DNA of 64,000 bases from G965225705 sp965225705 (lineage in GTDB: Bacteria > Pseudomonadota > Alphaproteobacteria > Caulobacterales > Maricaulaceae): positions 1,116,001 through 1,180,000 of the forward strand of contig OZ245325.1 in assembly GCA_965225705.1 (NCBI GenBank), in the 5' to 3' direction. A model generated the notes under the pieces. It worked only from the letters and a program-made list of their open reading frames with translations, was not told the origin of the DNA and made no database searches. Positions 8,579 to 17,762 of this stretch are shown here, piece by piece. The stretch's first letter is position 1; the number at the start of each line of letters is the position of its first letter. A program made the position numbers and the translations under genes.

Positions 8579-9745
8579 TTAAGAAGAAAAAGTTTTAAAA
8601 TAGCGCTCCAGAATATCTTCATAAAGAGAGGTGAGGATTTGAAGATCACGGACAGGCGTATGTTCATCCACCTGATGAATACTATGAGATAAGAGACCAA
8701 GTTCTGCAACAGGTGCATAGTCCTTCATAAAACGTGCGTCTGATGTCCCGCCACTGGTTGAGAGAACTGTATCAAGTCCCACCCCCGCTTTGATGGCATC
8801 CTGGATAAGACAGGTAAATGGGCCTTTTTCTGTTAGAAAAGCTTCACCACTAACTTTGGTGATAAGTTTATAGTCCACCCCGGAATTTTGTGTGTGTTGC
8901 GCACATACCTCCTCTATCCAGTGCGCAAGATCAGCACCTTTATGAACTGTATTAAAGCGTATATTTAAAAGACCTTCAGCTTTGTCAGGAATGATGTTAT
9001 GGGTGGGGTTACCAACATCTATAGTGGTGATTTCCAGATTGGAGGGCTGAAAATCTGTGGTGCCGTCATCCAGATTTCTTCTCCTTAAAACATCCAGAAT
9101 ATTCAGAAGAGCAGGAATGGGATTTTTAGCTCTTTCAGGATAGGCAACATGTCCCTGTTGCCCAAGAACGGTAATATGCGCGTTCAGGGAACCTCTTCGC
9201 CCAATTTTTACTATGTCCCCTATTGTTTTAACACTTGTTGGTTCCCCCACAAGACAGTGACTGAAAACCTCACCTTTTTCTTTTAAAACAGGGAGCAGGC
9301 GTCGGGTTCCATTATCGCCTTTTCCTTCTTCATCTCCTGTAATTACAAAAGATATGCTTCCTGAAGGTTTTGCTCTTTGAAGATAGCGAAGAGCTGCTAT
9401 AACAAAGGCTGCAACCCCGCCTTTCATATCAGCGGCCCCCCGTCCCCAGAGAATATCATCTTTTACAAGACCAGAAAAGGGAGGGTGTTTCCACGCTGCT
9501 GCATCACCGGGGGGGACAACATCGGTGTGGCCCAGAAAACATAAATGCGGATCTCCCTCTCCGAAACGGGCATAAAGATTATCAACATCTTCAAAAGGGT
9601 AACGCTTACAGTGAAAACCAGCAGGTTCTAAAATATTTTGGAGGAGATCTAAAGCGCCACCTTCCTCAGGTGTCACACTTGGACATTGTATAAGCTGAGA
9701 GGTGAGAGCCACAGGATCATGAGTAATAGTTCTGGAAGCATTCAT
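8579..9745 (-). CDS. dapE: Succinyl-diaminopimelate desuccinylase
   Basis: Dinuclear zinc M20-family enzyme of the lysine/meso-diaminopimelate pathway, releasing succinate from N-succinyl-LL-diaminopimelate and thus feeding peptidoglycan synthesis. Metal ligands and catalytic residues visible: LGHTDVVPPG, GRGAADMKGG, TGDEEGKG, STSGGTSDARF and a late LLSHSIHQVDEH block. The protein is 388 residues, normal for DapE, when started at ATG 9745, which follows AAAGGT by about 7 bases. An upstream in-frame ATG at 9832 would add 29 atypical residues and is rejected. Other dap genes are not adjacent. Confidence 0.95.
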   Translation of the reverse strand: MNASRTITHDPVALTSQLIQCPSVTPEEGGALDLLQNILEPAGFHCKRYPFEDVDNLYARFGEGDPHLCFLGHTDVVPPGDAAAWKHPPFSGLVKDDILWGRGAADMKGGVAAFVIAALRYLQRAKPSGSISFVITGDEEGKGDNGTRRLLPVLKEKGEVFSHCLVGEPTSVKTIGDIVKIGRRGSLNAHITVLGQQGHVAYPERAKNPIPALLNILDVLRRRNLDDGTTDFQPSNLEITTIDVGNPTHNIIPDKAEGLLNIRFNTVHKGADLAHWIEEVCAQHTQNSGVDYKLITKVSGEAFLTEKGPFTCLIQDAIKAGVGLDTVLSTSGGTSDARFMKDYAPVAELGLLSHSIHQVDEHTPVRDLQILTSLYEDILERYFKTFSS

Positions 9746-10075
9746 GGTAGAAACCTTTGTTATATTTGCTGAAGAAAAATTTTTGTTCTTTCTCTGGTCT
9801 TCTGTTTCACAATAAAAAATTAAGCAAGGCAAGGTTTAACAATAACCTTAAAAACAGGAAAACATAAATTCTATATTTTTTAGAAAAATAAAAGGTAAAA
9901 ATACTTCATGCCTCTTTACAGCTTATGTTTTAATATGTTCAGGGCAGCTTCTGTTCTCAGACTTATGTGTACCTGTTCCTCTTCTCTCTCCCCCTTTTTT
10001 TTAGACGGGGTCTTTCTTATATAAAAGGATAAGACATTATAAAATTTGACAGATTATACAAAGAAAGAGAAAGCC
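9746..10075. other. Intergenic region between divergent dapE and kdsA
   Basis: About 330 AT-rich bases with promoters expected for both flanking genes. I see no additional gene and no convincing terminator. Confidence 0.5.
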
Positions 10076-10942
10076 ATGCCAGATCACCCCAAAGCACATG
10101 TTGAGATTTCAGGATCGACCATACAACCTGTCAGTTTTAGTCAGACAAAGCCTTTGAGCATCATAGCAGGCCCCTGTGCGATGGAAAGTCGTGACCATGC
10201 GCTTGAAACAGCTTCAGCTTTGAAAGACATATCTGAAGATCTTGGGGTGCAGCTTGTTTATAAAACCTCTTTTGATAAAGCCAACAGAACAAGTTCTGAC
10301 AGTCCACGCGGTGTAGGGCTTGAGGCCGCTTTGCCTGTTTTTGCAGAAATTCGTGAACGTGTCGGCCTGCCGGTTTTAACTGATGTACATACAGCAGCCC
10401 AGTGCACCCGCCTTGCAGAGGTGGTCGATATTCTCCAAATTCCTGCTTTTCTGTGCCGTCAAACAGATCTTCTGGTGGCTGCAGCACAAACAGGGTGTGT
10501 GATCAATGTCAAAAAAGGGCAGTTTCTTGCCCCCTGGGACATGCAAAATGTTGTTGATAAGCTTGTTGGTGCTGGTAATGACAATATCCTTGTCTGTGAA
10601 CGCGGTGTAAGCTTTGGGTATAACACGCTGGTATCGGATATGCGCTCACTGCCCGTTTTAGCCAAAACAGGGTGTCCCGTCGTGTTTGATGCCACCCATT
10701 CCGTCCAGCAGCCCGGTGGCATGGGAAGCAGAAGTGGCGGACAAAGGGAGTTTGTACCCGTTCTTGCACGTGCTGCGGTTTCTGTTGGTGTTGCTGCGGT
10801 TTTTATGGAAACCCATCCTGATCCTGATCATGCACCTTCTGATGGTCCAAATATGGTTCCCCTGCGTTCTTTTAAATCCCTTTTGGAGGATTTGATGGCT
10901 TTTGATAAACTTGCTAAGGCAAAACCTGTTTATGGAGCCTGA
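10076..10942 (+). CDS. kdsA: 3-deoxy-8-phosphooctulonate synthase (Kdo-8-phosphate synthase)
   Basis: Condenses phosphoenolpyruvate with arabinose 5-phosphate to Kdo-8-phosphate, the committed step to the Kdo of LPS inner core. Seen: IAGPCAMESRDHA, YKTSFDKANR, the KKGQFLAPWDM segment and GGMGSRSGGQREFVP. The 288-residue product from ATG 10076 fits the family; a TTG 30 bases upstream would only add a short charged tail, and GAGAAAG precedes the ATG. Its substrate comes from KdsD, encoded at 58.0 kb, and the end product is used by the LPS export genes at 43-47.5 kb. Confidence 0.96.
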   Translation: MPDHPKAHVEISGSTIQPVSFSQTKPLSIIAGPCAMESRDHALETASALKDISEDLGVQLVYKTSFDKANRTSSDSPRGVGLEAALPVFAEIRERVGLPVLTDVHTAAQCTRLAEVVDILQIPAFLCRQTDLLVAAAQTGCVINVKKGQFLAPWDMQNVVDKLVGAGNDNILVCERGVSFGYNTLVSDMRSLPVLAKTGCPVVFDATHSVQQPGGMGSRSGGQREFVPVLARAAVSVGVAAVFMETHPDPDHAPSDGPNMVPLRSFKSLLEDLMAFDKLAKAKPVYGA

Positions 10943-11063
10943 AGAAAAACCCCTGAAGATATTTTAGGATATTCTGTAAAGCTATCAAGTTTAACAGTAA
11001 AAAAAACGAATTGGGAAGAAAAAATTATTATACTTGCACCTCTCTTTGTTTACAGAAGGTGTC

Positions 11064-11966
11064 ATGCTCATGAGTCCTGAAAGCCATATTATTTTCCAAA
11101 ACTCTCTAACGTCTTCTGGCTGGATTAAAGATGCTGGAACAGAAACCCATCGTGTCAAAACAGAATATCAGAAAGAGGTTAATGCTTTTGAGAAAAATCT
11201 TCAAAGAGGGGATGAGGACCCTGTTGTTAAAAAGGTTCAGGAATGGCTGAGCATATGGGAAGCTTATGATGCTGCCTTTGATTTTTCTGTTGAACGTGAT
11301 GGTTTTTTTGGGCGCAGGACACAGGAGGGTGTTAAAGCTTTTCAGGCTTTTGTTGATCTGGAAACAACAGGGACTGTTGATGAACCTACCTGGCGGGCCC
11401 TTATCAACCCGATGTGGCAGGCTTATCATATAGACCATGCTTTACCTCAGCAGAACTATTCAATTGCTGAGACTGTTTATAGATATGCTTTTCAGTATGA
11501 AATGTGGCGTCCCTTTGAAATAGAGCCCAATACAGGACCGTGGGTGAGGAGCTTTATGGGTGGTCATGAAGGGGAGCCCTGGGCGTGGTGTGCAGGTTTT
11601 GCGCAAACGGTTCTTGATTCTGCTTTTGCGCAATTTGGTCAAAAATATACGGATTATTTTGAAAAAACCTATGCTGTTGAAACCATGCGTAAGGATGCAA
11701 GAAAGAAGGGCATTCTGGTCACACGTTCTGAGCTGGAACAAGGTCTTTATCAGCCCAAAAGTGGTGATGTTTTTCTTTTTATTTACCCGAATGGTGTTGC
11801 CCATCACACAGGAATTGTAACATGGAGCTATGGGTCCACCTTTTTCACTGTGGAAGGCAATACTAATTTTGCAGGAACACATAATGGTGTTGGTGTTTTT
11901 CGCCTGAAGCGGGACTTTATCGCCGGGCCTTTTGAGATAATCCGTATGTATGAACATTTACCATAA
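11064..11966 (+). CDS. Peptidoglycan-binding and CHAP-domain protein
   Basis: A 300-residue protein with two modules. Residues ~45-125 match a PG_binding_1 repeat (DPVVKKVQEWLS, DGFFGRRTQEGVKAFQAF, GTVDEPTWRALI). Residues ~155-295 look like a CHAP amidase: WAWCAGFAQTVLD with the nucleophile Cys, GDVFLFIYPNGVAHHTGIV with the catalytic His, and FFTVEGNTN with the polar third residue. This predicts a cell-wall amidase or endopeptidase, yet no signal peptide or membrane helix is visible at the N-terminus from either nearby ATG (11064 or 11070; AGAAGG upstream). It has no lysis or phage neighbours. Role unknown. Confidence 0.82.
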   Translation: MLMSPESHIIFQNSLTSSGWIKDAGTETHRVKTEYQKEVNAFEKNLQRGDEDPVVKKVQEWLSIWEAYDAAFDFSVERDGFFGRRTQEGVKAFQAFVDLETTGTVDEPTWRALINPMWQAYHIDHALPQQNYSIAETVYRYAFQYEMWRPFEIEPNTGPWVRSFMGGHEGEPWAWCAGFAQTVLDSAFAQFGQKYTDYFEKTYAVETMRKDARKKGILVTRSELEQGLYQPKSGDVFLFIYPNGVAHHTGIVTWSYGSTFFTVEGNTNFAGTHNGVGVFRLKRDFIAGPFEIIRMYEHLP

Positions 11967-12138
11967 AGGCAGGAATTTTTGCATTTAGACTACAGATCTC
12001 CATGTGAGATCTATGTATCTTTCTTAAAACATCTGCCTTATCCACAATGTAAGGAACCCATGATGAAGAACGATGCTATGTATCTGAACATTCATTGAGG
12101 TTCCAAAGTTTGGAGGGCATGCAGCAGGGGAGACGTTT

Positions 12139-12597
12139 CTAACCCCGGCCACGATAAGAAGGAACACCCTGGTCAGGGACCCAGAGATTCTGAGGCTTAT
12201 CGCCATGTTGATAAAATACATCGATAGGGATACCACCGCGCGGGTACCAATACCCTCCGATGCGGAGCCAGTGGGGGTTGAGTTCATCAACAAGGCGACG
12301 CCCTATCATGACGGTACAGTCTTCATGAAAAGCTCCATGATTGCGGAAAGACTGAAGATAAAGCTTGAGAGATTTTGATTCGACAAGCCAGTCTTGCGGA
12401 GCATAATCAATCACAAGGTGCGCAAAATCGGGTTGTCCTGTCACGGGGCAAAGTGAGGTAAATTCAGGACAGGTAAAACGGACAAGATAGGGCTCTTCTG
12501 GCCGGGGGTTGGCAACACGCTCCAGCTTTGCGTCTTCTGGTGAGGAGGGAATATTTTTATCCTGCCCCAAAAGGGTAAGACTTTCATAATCTGTCAT
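12139..12597 (-). CDS. queF: NADPH-dependent 7-cyano-7-deazaguanine reductase
   Basis: Reduces preQ0 to preQ1 in queuosine synthesis, the only known biological nitrile-to-amine reduction. Seen: FTSLCPVTGQPDFA with the catalytic Cys and downstream Asp, and ESKSLKLYLQSFRNHGAFHE with the substrate-binding Glu/His. It is the short, single-domain (YkvM-like) type at 152 residues from ATG 12597, preceded by AGGA. An alternative ATG at 12654 adds 19 polar residues and lacks a clear ribosome site. It lies just downstream of kbl on the same strand; the two may share a transcript. Confidence 0.94.
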   Translation of the reverse strand: MTDYESLTLLGQDKNIPSSPEDAKLERVANPRPEEPYLVRFTCPEFTSLCPVTGQPDFAHLVIDYAPQDWLVESKSLKLYLQSFRNHGAFHEDCTVMIGRRLVDELNPHWLRIGGYWYPRGGIPIDVFYQHGDKPQNLWVPDQGVPSYRGRG

Positions 12598-12660
12598 TTG
12601 GTTTTCCTGATCCCCTGATTTGTGAACATCATGCTTGTTTTGGGTTTTCTCCATGTCTGT

Positions 12661-13872
12661 TTAGTTTATCACCCCTAAAGCGCGTCCGGTTTTTGAAAAG
12701 GCTTTTATGGCCTTATCAATCTGGTCCAGGGTATGGGCAGCAGACATTTGTGTGCGAATACGTGCCTGTCCTTTAGGCACGACTGGGTAGGAAAAGCCAA
12801 TCACATAAATACCATCCTGCAGCAGGGCATCTGCCATGGTTTGCGCCAGACGTGCTTCACCCAGCATGACAGGAATGATAGGATGTTCCCCCGGTAAAAG
12901 TGTAAAACCAGCTTTTGCCAAACCCTGACGAAAGTGTTCGGAATTCTCAAAGAGGCGCTTGCGAAGATCATCACCTGTCTGTGCGAGTTCCAGAGCTTTC
13001 AGAGAAGCTGCAACAAGACTGGGTGCCAAAGCGTTGGAGAAAAGATAAGGGCGTGAACGCTGGCGTAGCATATCGATGACACCGGCCCGTGCACAGACAT
13101 AGCCCCCCATAGCACCGCCTAAAGCTTTTCCTAAAGTTCCCGTCAGAATGTCTATCTTCCCTTCAACACCGCAATGAGCCGCCGTTCCGCGCCCTTCAGG
13201 TCCCATAAAGCCTGTGGCATGACAATCATCGACCATAACAAGGGCACCATAGCGCTCAGCCAGCTCTGTTATGGTGCCAAGGGGCGCTATGGATCCATCC
13301 ATGGAAAACACACCATCCGTGGCAATCATGATATGGCGGGCCCCTTCCGCTCTGGCCTCTTTAAGCCTGGCCTCCAGATCTTCCATATTGCGGTTTTGAA
13401 AACGATAGCGTCTGGCCTTACACAACCGGATCCCATCAATGATAGAGGCATGGTTTAAGGCATCAGAAATAATGGCATCCTCTGCCGTCAAAAGGGGCTC
13501 AAACAGACCCCCATTGGCATCAAAACACGCGGCATATAAAAGAGAGTCCTCAAAACCAAGATAGTCAGCCAGCTTTTTCTCAAGTTCGCGATGAATATTT
13601 TGCGTCCCACAGATGAAACGCACAGAAGCCATGCCATAACCATAGCTTTCAAGCCCTTTTTGAGCTTCTTCAATAAGGAGAGGGTGATCAGCCAGACCTA
13701 AATAATTATTAGCGCAGAAGTTAATGACAGTTTCCTGACCTTCCCCCCTGTCCTTTAAGACATCAATGCCTGCGGCCTGGGGGGATGTAATAATCCGTTC
13801 GCGCTTGTAAAGCCCCTGTTCTTTAATATCCTGAAGCTCTTGATGGAGGTGATCATAAAATTCAGTTGTCAT
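12661..13872 (-). CDS. kbl: 2-amino-3-ketobutyrate CoA ligase (glycine C-acetyltransferase)
   Basis: PLP enzyme of the alpha-oxoamine synthase family that cleaves 2-amino-3-ketobutyrate with CoA to glycine and acetyl-CoA in threonine breakdown. Seen: NFCANNYLGLADHP, FICGTQNIHRELE, DDCHATGFMGPEGRG and the PLP-lysine motif TLGKALGGAMGGY. At 403 residues it matches Kbl closely; the family paralogues BioF and HemA are less likely because of the FICGTQ...HRELE block. The partner threonine dehydrogenase (tdh), usually adjacent, is not here. Confidence 0.94.
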   Translation of the reverse strand: MTTEFYDHLHQELQDIKEQGLYKRERIITSPQAAGIDVLKDRGEGQETVINFCANNYLGLADHPLLIEEAQKGLESYGYGMASVRFICGTQNIHRELEKKLADYLGFEDSLLYAACFDANGGLFEPLLTAEDAIISDALNHASIIDGIRLCKARRYRFQNRNMEDLEARLKEARAEGARHIMIATDGVFSMDGSIAPLGTITELAERYGALVMVDDCHATGFMGPEGRGTAAHCGVEGKIDILTGTLGKALGGAMGGYVCARAGVIDMLRQRSRPYLFSNALAPSLVAASLKALELAQTGDDLRKRLFENSEHFRQGLAKAGFTLLPGEHPIIPVMLGEARLAQTMADALLQDGIYVIGFSYPVVPKGQARIRTQMSAAHTLDQIDKAIKAFSKTGRALGVIN

Positions 13873-14025
13873 GAAAAAGCCCTCTTTATCCTAAAACCCT
13901 ACCCCACAGCCTCGCCTTGTGTTTTGTTATATGGCAGGTCATAAAAGGAAACTCAGCGTAGAATCTTACATTGTCTTTGTCGATTCTGTAAATAAAGTTT
14001 TTGCCTCATGCATGAAAGGGGTGTG

Positions 14026-14634
14026 ATGTTTTTAATCGCAGGCCTTGGTAATCCTGGTTCTTCTTATCAGAACAATCGTCATAATATCGGCTTTATGGCC
14101 ATTGATAGTCTGGCCCATGAGTACGGATTTTCTCCGGAACGTAAACGCTTTCAGGGGTATGTAAGACAGGGCAGCTTAACAAGACTAAAACAGGGTCCCC
14201 TTCAGGTTCTCACCTTAAAACCCGGGACCTATATGAATGAATCGGGGCGTTCAGTTGGGGAAGTAGCACGCTTTTATAAAATTCCCTCCCATCATATTTT
14301 TGTCTTTCATGATGAGCTGGATCTTCCTTTTGGAAAACTTCGTGTCAAACAGGGAGGGGGTGCTGCTGGTCATAATGGTCTGAAATCTGTTATCCAGCAT
14401 ATAGGGGCTGATTTCATACGTGTGCGGATGGGTATTGGCCACCCTGGATCCAAAGATCGTGTGACACCTTATGTTTTATCTGATTTTTCAAAACAGGAAA
14501 AAGTTTATGTTGATACCTGGCTTCATGCCTGCTCCACAGCCCTGGCTTTTCTTGTTACAGGTAAGGGAACAAAATTCCAGGATCAAACTCACCAAAATAT
14601 GAATAGGATCCAAATGAAACTTATGACTTCTTAA
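14026..14634 (+). CDS. pth: Peptidyl-tRNA hydrolase
   Basis: Recycles tRNA by hydrolysing peptidyl-tRNA dropped from ribosomes. Seen: IAGLGNPGSSY, NRHNIGF with the catalytic His, LKPGTYMNESG, FHDELDLPFG and GGGAAGHNGLKS. From ATG 14026 the protein is 202 residues, normal in size; GAAAGGGG lies just before this ATG, so the upstream ATG at 14008 is not preferred. The 3' end overlaps, tail to tail, the small gene on the other strand. Confidence 0.95.
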   Translation: MFLIAGLGNPGSSYQNNRHNIGFMAIDSLAHEYGFSPERKRFQGYVRQGSLTRLKQGPLQVLTLKPGTYMNESGRSVGEVARFYKIPSHHIFVFHDELDLPFGKLRVKQGGGAAGHNGLKSVIQHIGADFIRVRMGIGHPGSKDRVTPYVLSDFSKQEKVYVDTWLHACSTALAFLVTGKGTKFQDQTHQNMNRIQMKLMTS

Positions 14635-14800
14635 TGCCCTGTTCACGAATGATTTTTGAAAAATGTATTAACAGAGAATCAAACTCTACGATTTGTGCCT
14701 TTTTTGCAATACAAGCCAGATCTATTAACATATCTGCTATATAATCTCTGGCTTCAGCTTGTGTTGGATGTAGATTCCGTTGTTCTTTTTTATCATTCAT
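14621..14800 (-). CDS. Small protein of unknown function (59 residues)
   Basis: Begins MNDKKEQRNLHPTQAEARDY and continues as an amphipathic, helix-rich sequence (IADMLIDLACIAKKA, then FDSLLIHFSKII). TAAGGA precedes ATG 14800 with about 8 bases spacing, which supports translation; an ATG at 14863 would add a less plausible tail. It resembles short uncharacterised alphaproteobacterial proteins with an 'ARDYI.DML..LA..A' pattern, from memory only. It overlaps the pth 3' end by 14 bases in convergent orientation. No function can be assigned. Confidence 0.6.
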   Translation of the reverse strand: MNDKKEQRNLHPTQAEARDYIADMLIDLACIAKKAQIVEFDSLLIHFSKIIREQGIKKS

Positions 14801-15157
14801 GTTCGATTCCTTACGAAATTTACAATAGTATGAATCATAAAACCCCTTAAAAATCTTTAACAAAGAGTAAACTTATACTTTTAATTGTATATATTAAATT
14901 TGCAACTAAATTGCAAGCCTTGTTTGAACTTGACAAATATATTGTCCTTAGCCAGCCTGACATTTCTGGTTTTCAGAGAATTGTTTCAGATCTGTGGAGT
15001 AACTATTTTTCAGGCTAAAAAATCTGTAAAATTTTTTATACTTACCTTTTTATAAGGGCTAACAAATTTAATTAGGGTTTAGCTCTTTATTGTATATATA
15101 ACCAGAGTATAAATTCTTCACTTTATAAAGCTAAAAAAGACTTTAAAAGGGCCGCGA
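14801..15157. other. AT-rich intergenic region between the small gene and topA
   Basis: About 350 bases with no supportable gene. It must hold the promoter of topA on the plus strand and of the small gene on the minus strand. Confidence 0.5.
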
Positions 15158-17650
15158 ATGAACGTTGTTATTGTTGAATCACCCGCTAAAGCAAAAACTA
15201 TTAATACATATTTAGGCCCGGATTATATCGTGCTGGCGAGTTATGGTCATGTGCGTGATCTGCCGGCCAGGGACGGTTCTGTGCGTCCTGATGAGGGTTT
15301 TGCTATGGATTGGGAGACACAAACCAAGGCAGGTAAGAATCTTAAAAAAATAGCAGAGGCTGTCAAAGGCGCGGATAGCCTCATTCTTGCAACTGATCCT
15401 GACAGGGAAGGGGAGGCTATTTCCTGGCATGTTCTGGAAGTTTTAAAGAAACGCCGCCTTCTTAAAGATATCAGGATAAAGCGTGTTGCCTTTAATGCTA
15501 TTACAAAAAAAGCTGTTCAGGAGGCAATGACCCATCCACGTGAGTTGAATATGGAGCTTGTGGAAGCCTATCTCGCACGTCGTGCGCTTGATTATCTGGT
15601 TGGCTTCACGCTTTCCCCCGTTTTATGGCGTAAACTACCAGGGGCACGTTCAGCGGGGCGTGTCCAGTCTGTTGCCCTTCGTCTGATTTGTGAGAGGGAA
15701 ACTGAGATTGAAGCTTTCAAACCGCGTGAATACTGGACGGTAGATGCCAGTCTTCACCATGCAGACTCTCCTGTTTTTAAAGCACGTCTTGTTCAGGCAG
15801 AGGGGAAGAAGTTTACAAAATTCTCCCTTCCTTCAGAAATAGAAGCAGAACAGGCCCGAAAACAGGTTGAGCAGGCAAGCTTAGAAGTTCTCTCCTTCGA
15901 AACAAAGCCGGGAAAGCGTTCTCCTGCGCCCCCCTTTACCACATCAACCCTACAGCAGGAAGCGGGGAGAAAGCTCGGCTTTTCAGCATCACAAACCATG
16001 GGGGCTGCACAAAAACTTTATGAAACAGGCCTTATTACCTATATGCGAACAGACAGTGTGCATATGGAGCCAGGTGCTATCCAGGCCGCACGTCAGGAAA
16101 TTGAAAAAAGCTTTGGAAAGAAATATTGTCCCAGTAAGCCACGTCTTTATGCTTCTAAAGCCAAAAATGCTCAGGAAGCGCATGAGGCTATTCGCCCCAC
16201 AGACTTTACCCGTCACCCGGACGCAACATCTTTAACAGGCGAGACAGGCAAACTTTATGCCCTTATCTGGAAACGTGCGCTTGCCAGCCAGATGGCTGAT
16301 GCTCTTTTGGAGCGCGCTGTTTTAGAAACAGGGGAAAAAACACGTCAGCTTATCTTACGGGCAACAGGGTCTGTTCTTACTTTTGACGGATTTTTATGCC
16401 TCTACCGTGAAGGTCAGGATGATACGGAGGAAGAAGGAGAGAAACGTCTGCCAAAGCTGGAGCCCGGCCTTTTACTTCAGATCAAAAATGTTCTCAAAGA
16501 TCAGCATTTCACCCAGCCCCCCCCGCGTTTTACGGAAGCTTCTCTTGTCAAAACTATGGAAGAGCTTGGTATTGGCCGTCCCTCAACCTATGCCTCAACC
16601 CTTTCCCTTCTGAGAGATCGTGGTTATGTGCATATGGATAAAAAACGCTTTGTCCCGGACGATAAAGGCCGCCTTGTCACAGCTTTTCTTGATAATTTCT
16701 TTCATCGCTATATCCAATATGACTTTACAGCGGATCTTGAAGGACAGCTCGATCATGTCTCACAGGGCAAACTGGGCTGGAAACATCTTCTTGAAGACTT
16801 TTGGCGTGATTTCATCACAACGGTCAAAGATCTGGATGATGTGCGTATTACGGAAGTTTTAGACAGGCTGAATGAAGCTTTAGGGCCTCATATTTTCCCC
16901 GATCCCGGTGATGGCAGCGATCCGAGGCTCTGTCCAAAATGTCAGGAGGGATCTTTAAGTTTAAAAGTAGGACGCCATGGCTCTTTTATCGGCTGCTCCC
17001 GTTATCCTGAGTGTCACTATACACGGCCTTTGAACCCGGGAAAGGAAGGGGAGGCAGGTCAGGAGATCAAAGATGATGGAAGTTTAGGTCAGGATCCTGA
17101 AACAGGGCTTGATGTTTTTCTCAAAAATGGCCGTTTCGGATCTTATGTGCAACTTGGAGAAGGGGAAAAGCCCAAACGCTCCTCCATTCCTAAAGGCTGG
17201 GGAGATATGTCTTTGGAGGCTGCCCTCAGGCTTCTCAGCCTCCCAAGAACTGTTGGTCAGCATCCTGAGACAGGAAAGCCCATAACCGCAGGGCTTGGCC
17301 GGTATGGACCTTATCTTCTCCATGATGGTGTTTATGCTAATCTTAAAGAGGCAGAAGAACTCTTTACAATTGACATGAACAGAGCCGTTAGCCTGCTTGC
17401 AGAAAAATCAGCTAAGACAAAAAAAGGTCTTTTGAAAGATTTAGGAGAAAATCCCAAAACAGGACAGCCTGTTAAGCTTATGGATGGGCGCTATGGTCCC
17501 TATGTTCAGGAAGGACGTTTGAATGCAAGCCTTGCCAAACATCAGGACCCTCAGTCTCTCAGCCTTGAGGAGGCTCTTACCCTTCTGGAAGACAAGGCAA
17601 AAAGTAAAAAAAACAGAAAAGCACCCACACGCAAGAAAGCCGGGGCATAA
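15158..17650 (+). CDS. topA: DNA topoisomerase I (type IA)
   Basis: Relaxes negative supercoils by single-strand passage. The TOPRIM domain starts at residue 1 (VVIVESPAKAKTI, ...DPDREGEAISWH near 80-90). The active-site Tyr is Y295 in LITYMRTDS. A single four-Cys zinc finger (CPKC...CSRYPEC, about residues 590-615) is followed by three short topoisomerase C-terminal repeats containing GRFGSYVQ, GRYGPYLL and GRYGPYVQ, then a Lys-rich tail. At 830 residues this is the usual alphaproteobacterial form. The ATG follows AAAAGGG. It is transcribed alone. Confidence 0.97.
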   Translation: MNVVIVESPAKAKTINTYLGPDYIVLASYGHVRDLPARDGSVRPDEGFAMDWETQTKAGKNLKKIAEAVKGADSLILATDPDREGEAISWHVLEVLKKRRLLKDIRIKRVAFNAITKKAVQEAMTHPRELNMELVEAYLARRALDYLVGFTLSPVLWRKLPGARSAGRVQSVALRLICERETEIEAFKPREYWTVDASLHHADSPVFKARLVQAEGKKFTKFSLPSEIEAEQARKQVEQASLEVLSFETKPGKRSPAPPFTTSTLQQEAGRKLGFSASQTMGAAQKLYETGLITYMRTDSVHMEPGAIQAARQEIEKSFGKKYCPSKPRLYASKAKNAQEAHEAIRPTDFTRHPDATSLTGETGKLYALIWKRALASQMADALLERAVLETGEKTRQLILRATGSVLTFDGFLCLYREGQDDTEEEGEKRLPKLEPGLLLQIKNVLKDQHFTQPPPRFTEASLVKTMEELGIGRPSTYASTLSLLRDRGYVHMDKKRFVPDDKGRLVTAFLDNFFHRYIQYDFTADLEGQLDHVSQGKLGWKHLLEDFWRDFITTVKDLDDVRITEVLDRLNEALGPHIFPDPGDGSDPRLCPKCQEGSLSLKVGRHGSFIGCSRYPECHYTRPLNPGKEGEAGQEIKDDGSLGQDPETGLDVFLKNGRFGSYVQLGEGEKPKRSSIPKGWGDMSLEAALRLLSLPRTVGQHPETGKPITAGLGRYGPYLLHDGVYANLKEAEELFTIDMNRAVSLLAEKSAKTKKGLLKDLGENPKTGQPVKLMDGRYGPYVQEGRLNASLAKHQDPQSLSLEEALTLLEDKAKSKKNRKAPTRKKAGA

Positions 17651-17762
17651 GATGTTTTTACAGGGGTAGAAAGTTTTATCCATGAGAATACATGTCGGAA
17701 ATTTTGACTTTTTTCTGTGCATGACTGCCATAACGCATGTATCAGAGTTTGGGGGATGCGTT

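Noticed and set aside
11460..11957. 165-codon minus-strand frame antisense to the CHAP protein
   Set aside because: The plus-strand product has recognisable domains; this frame is rich in rare-looking residues and has no motif.
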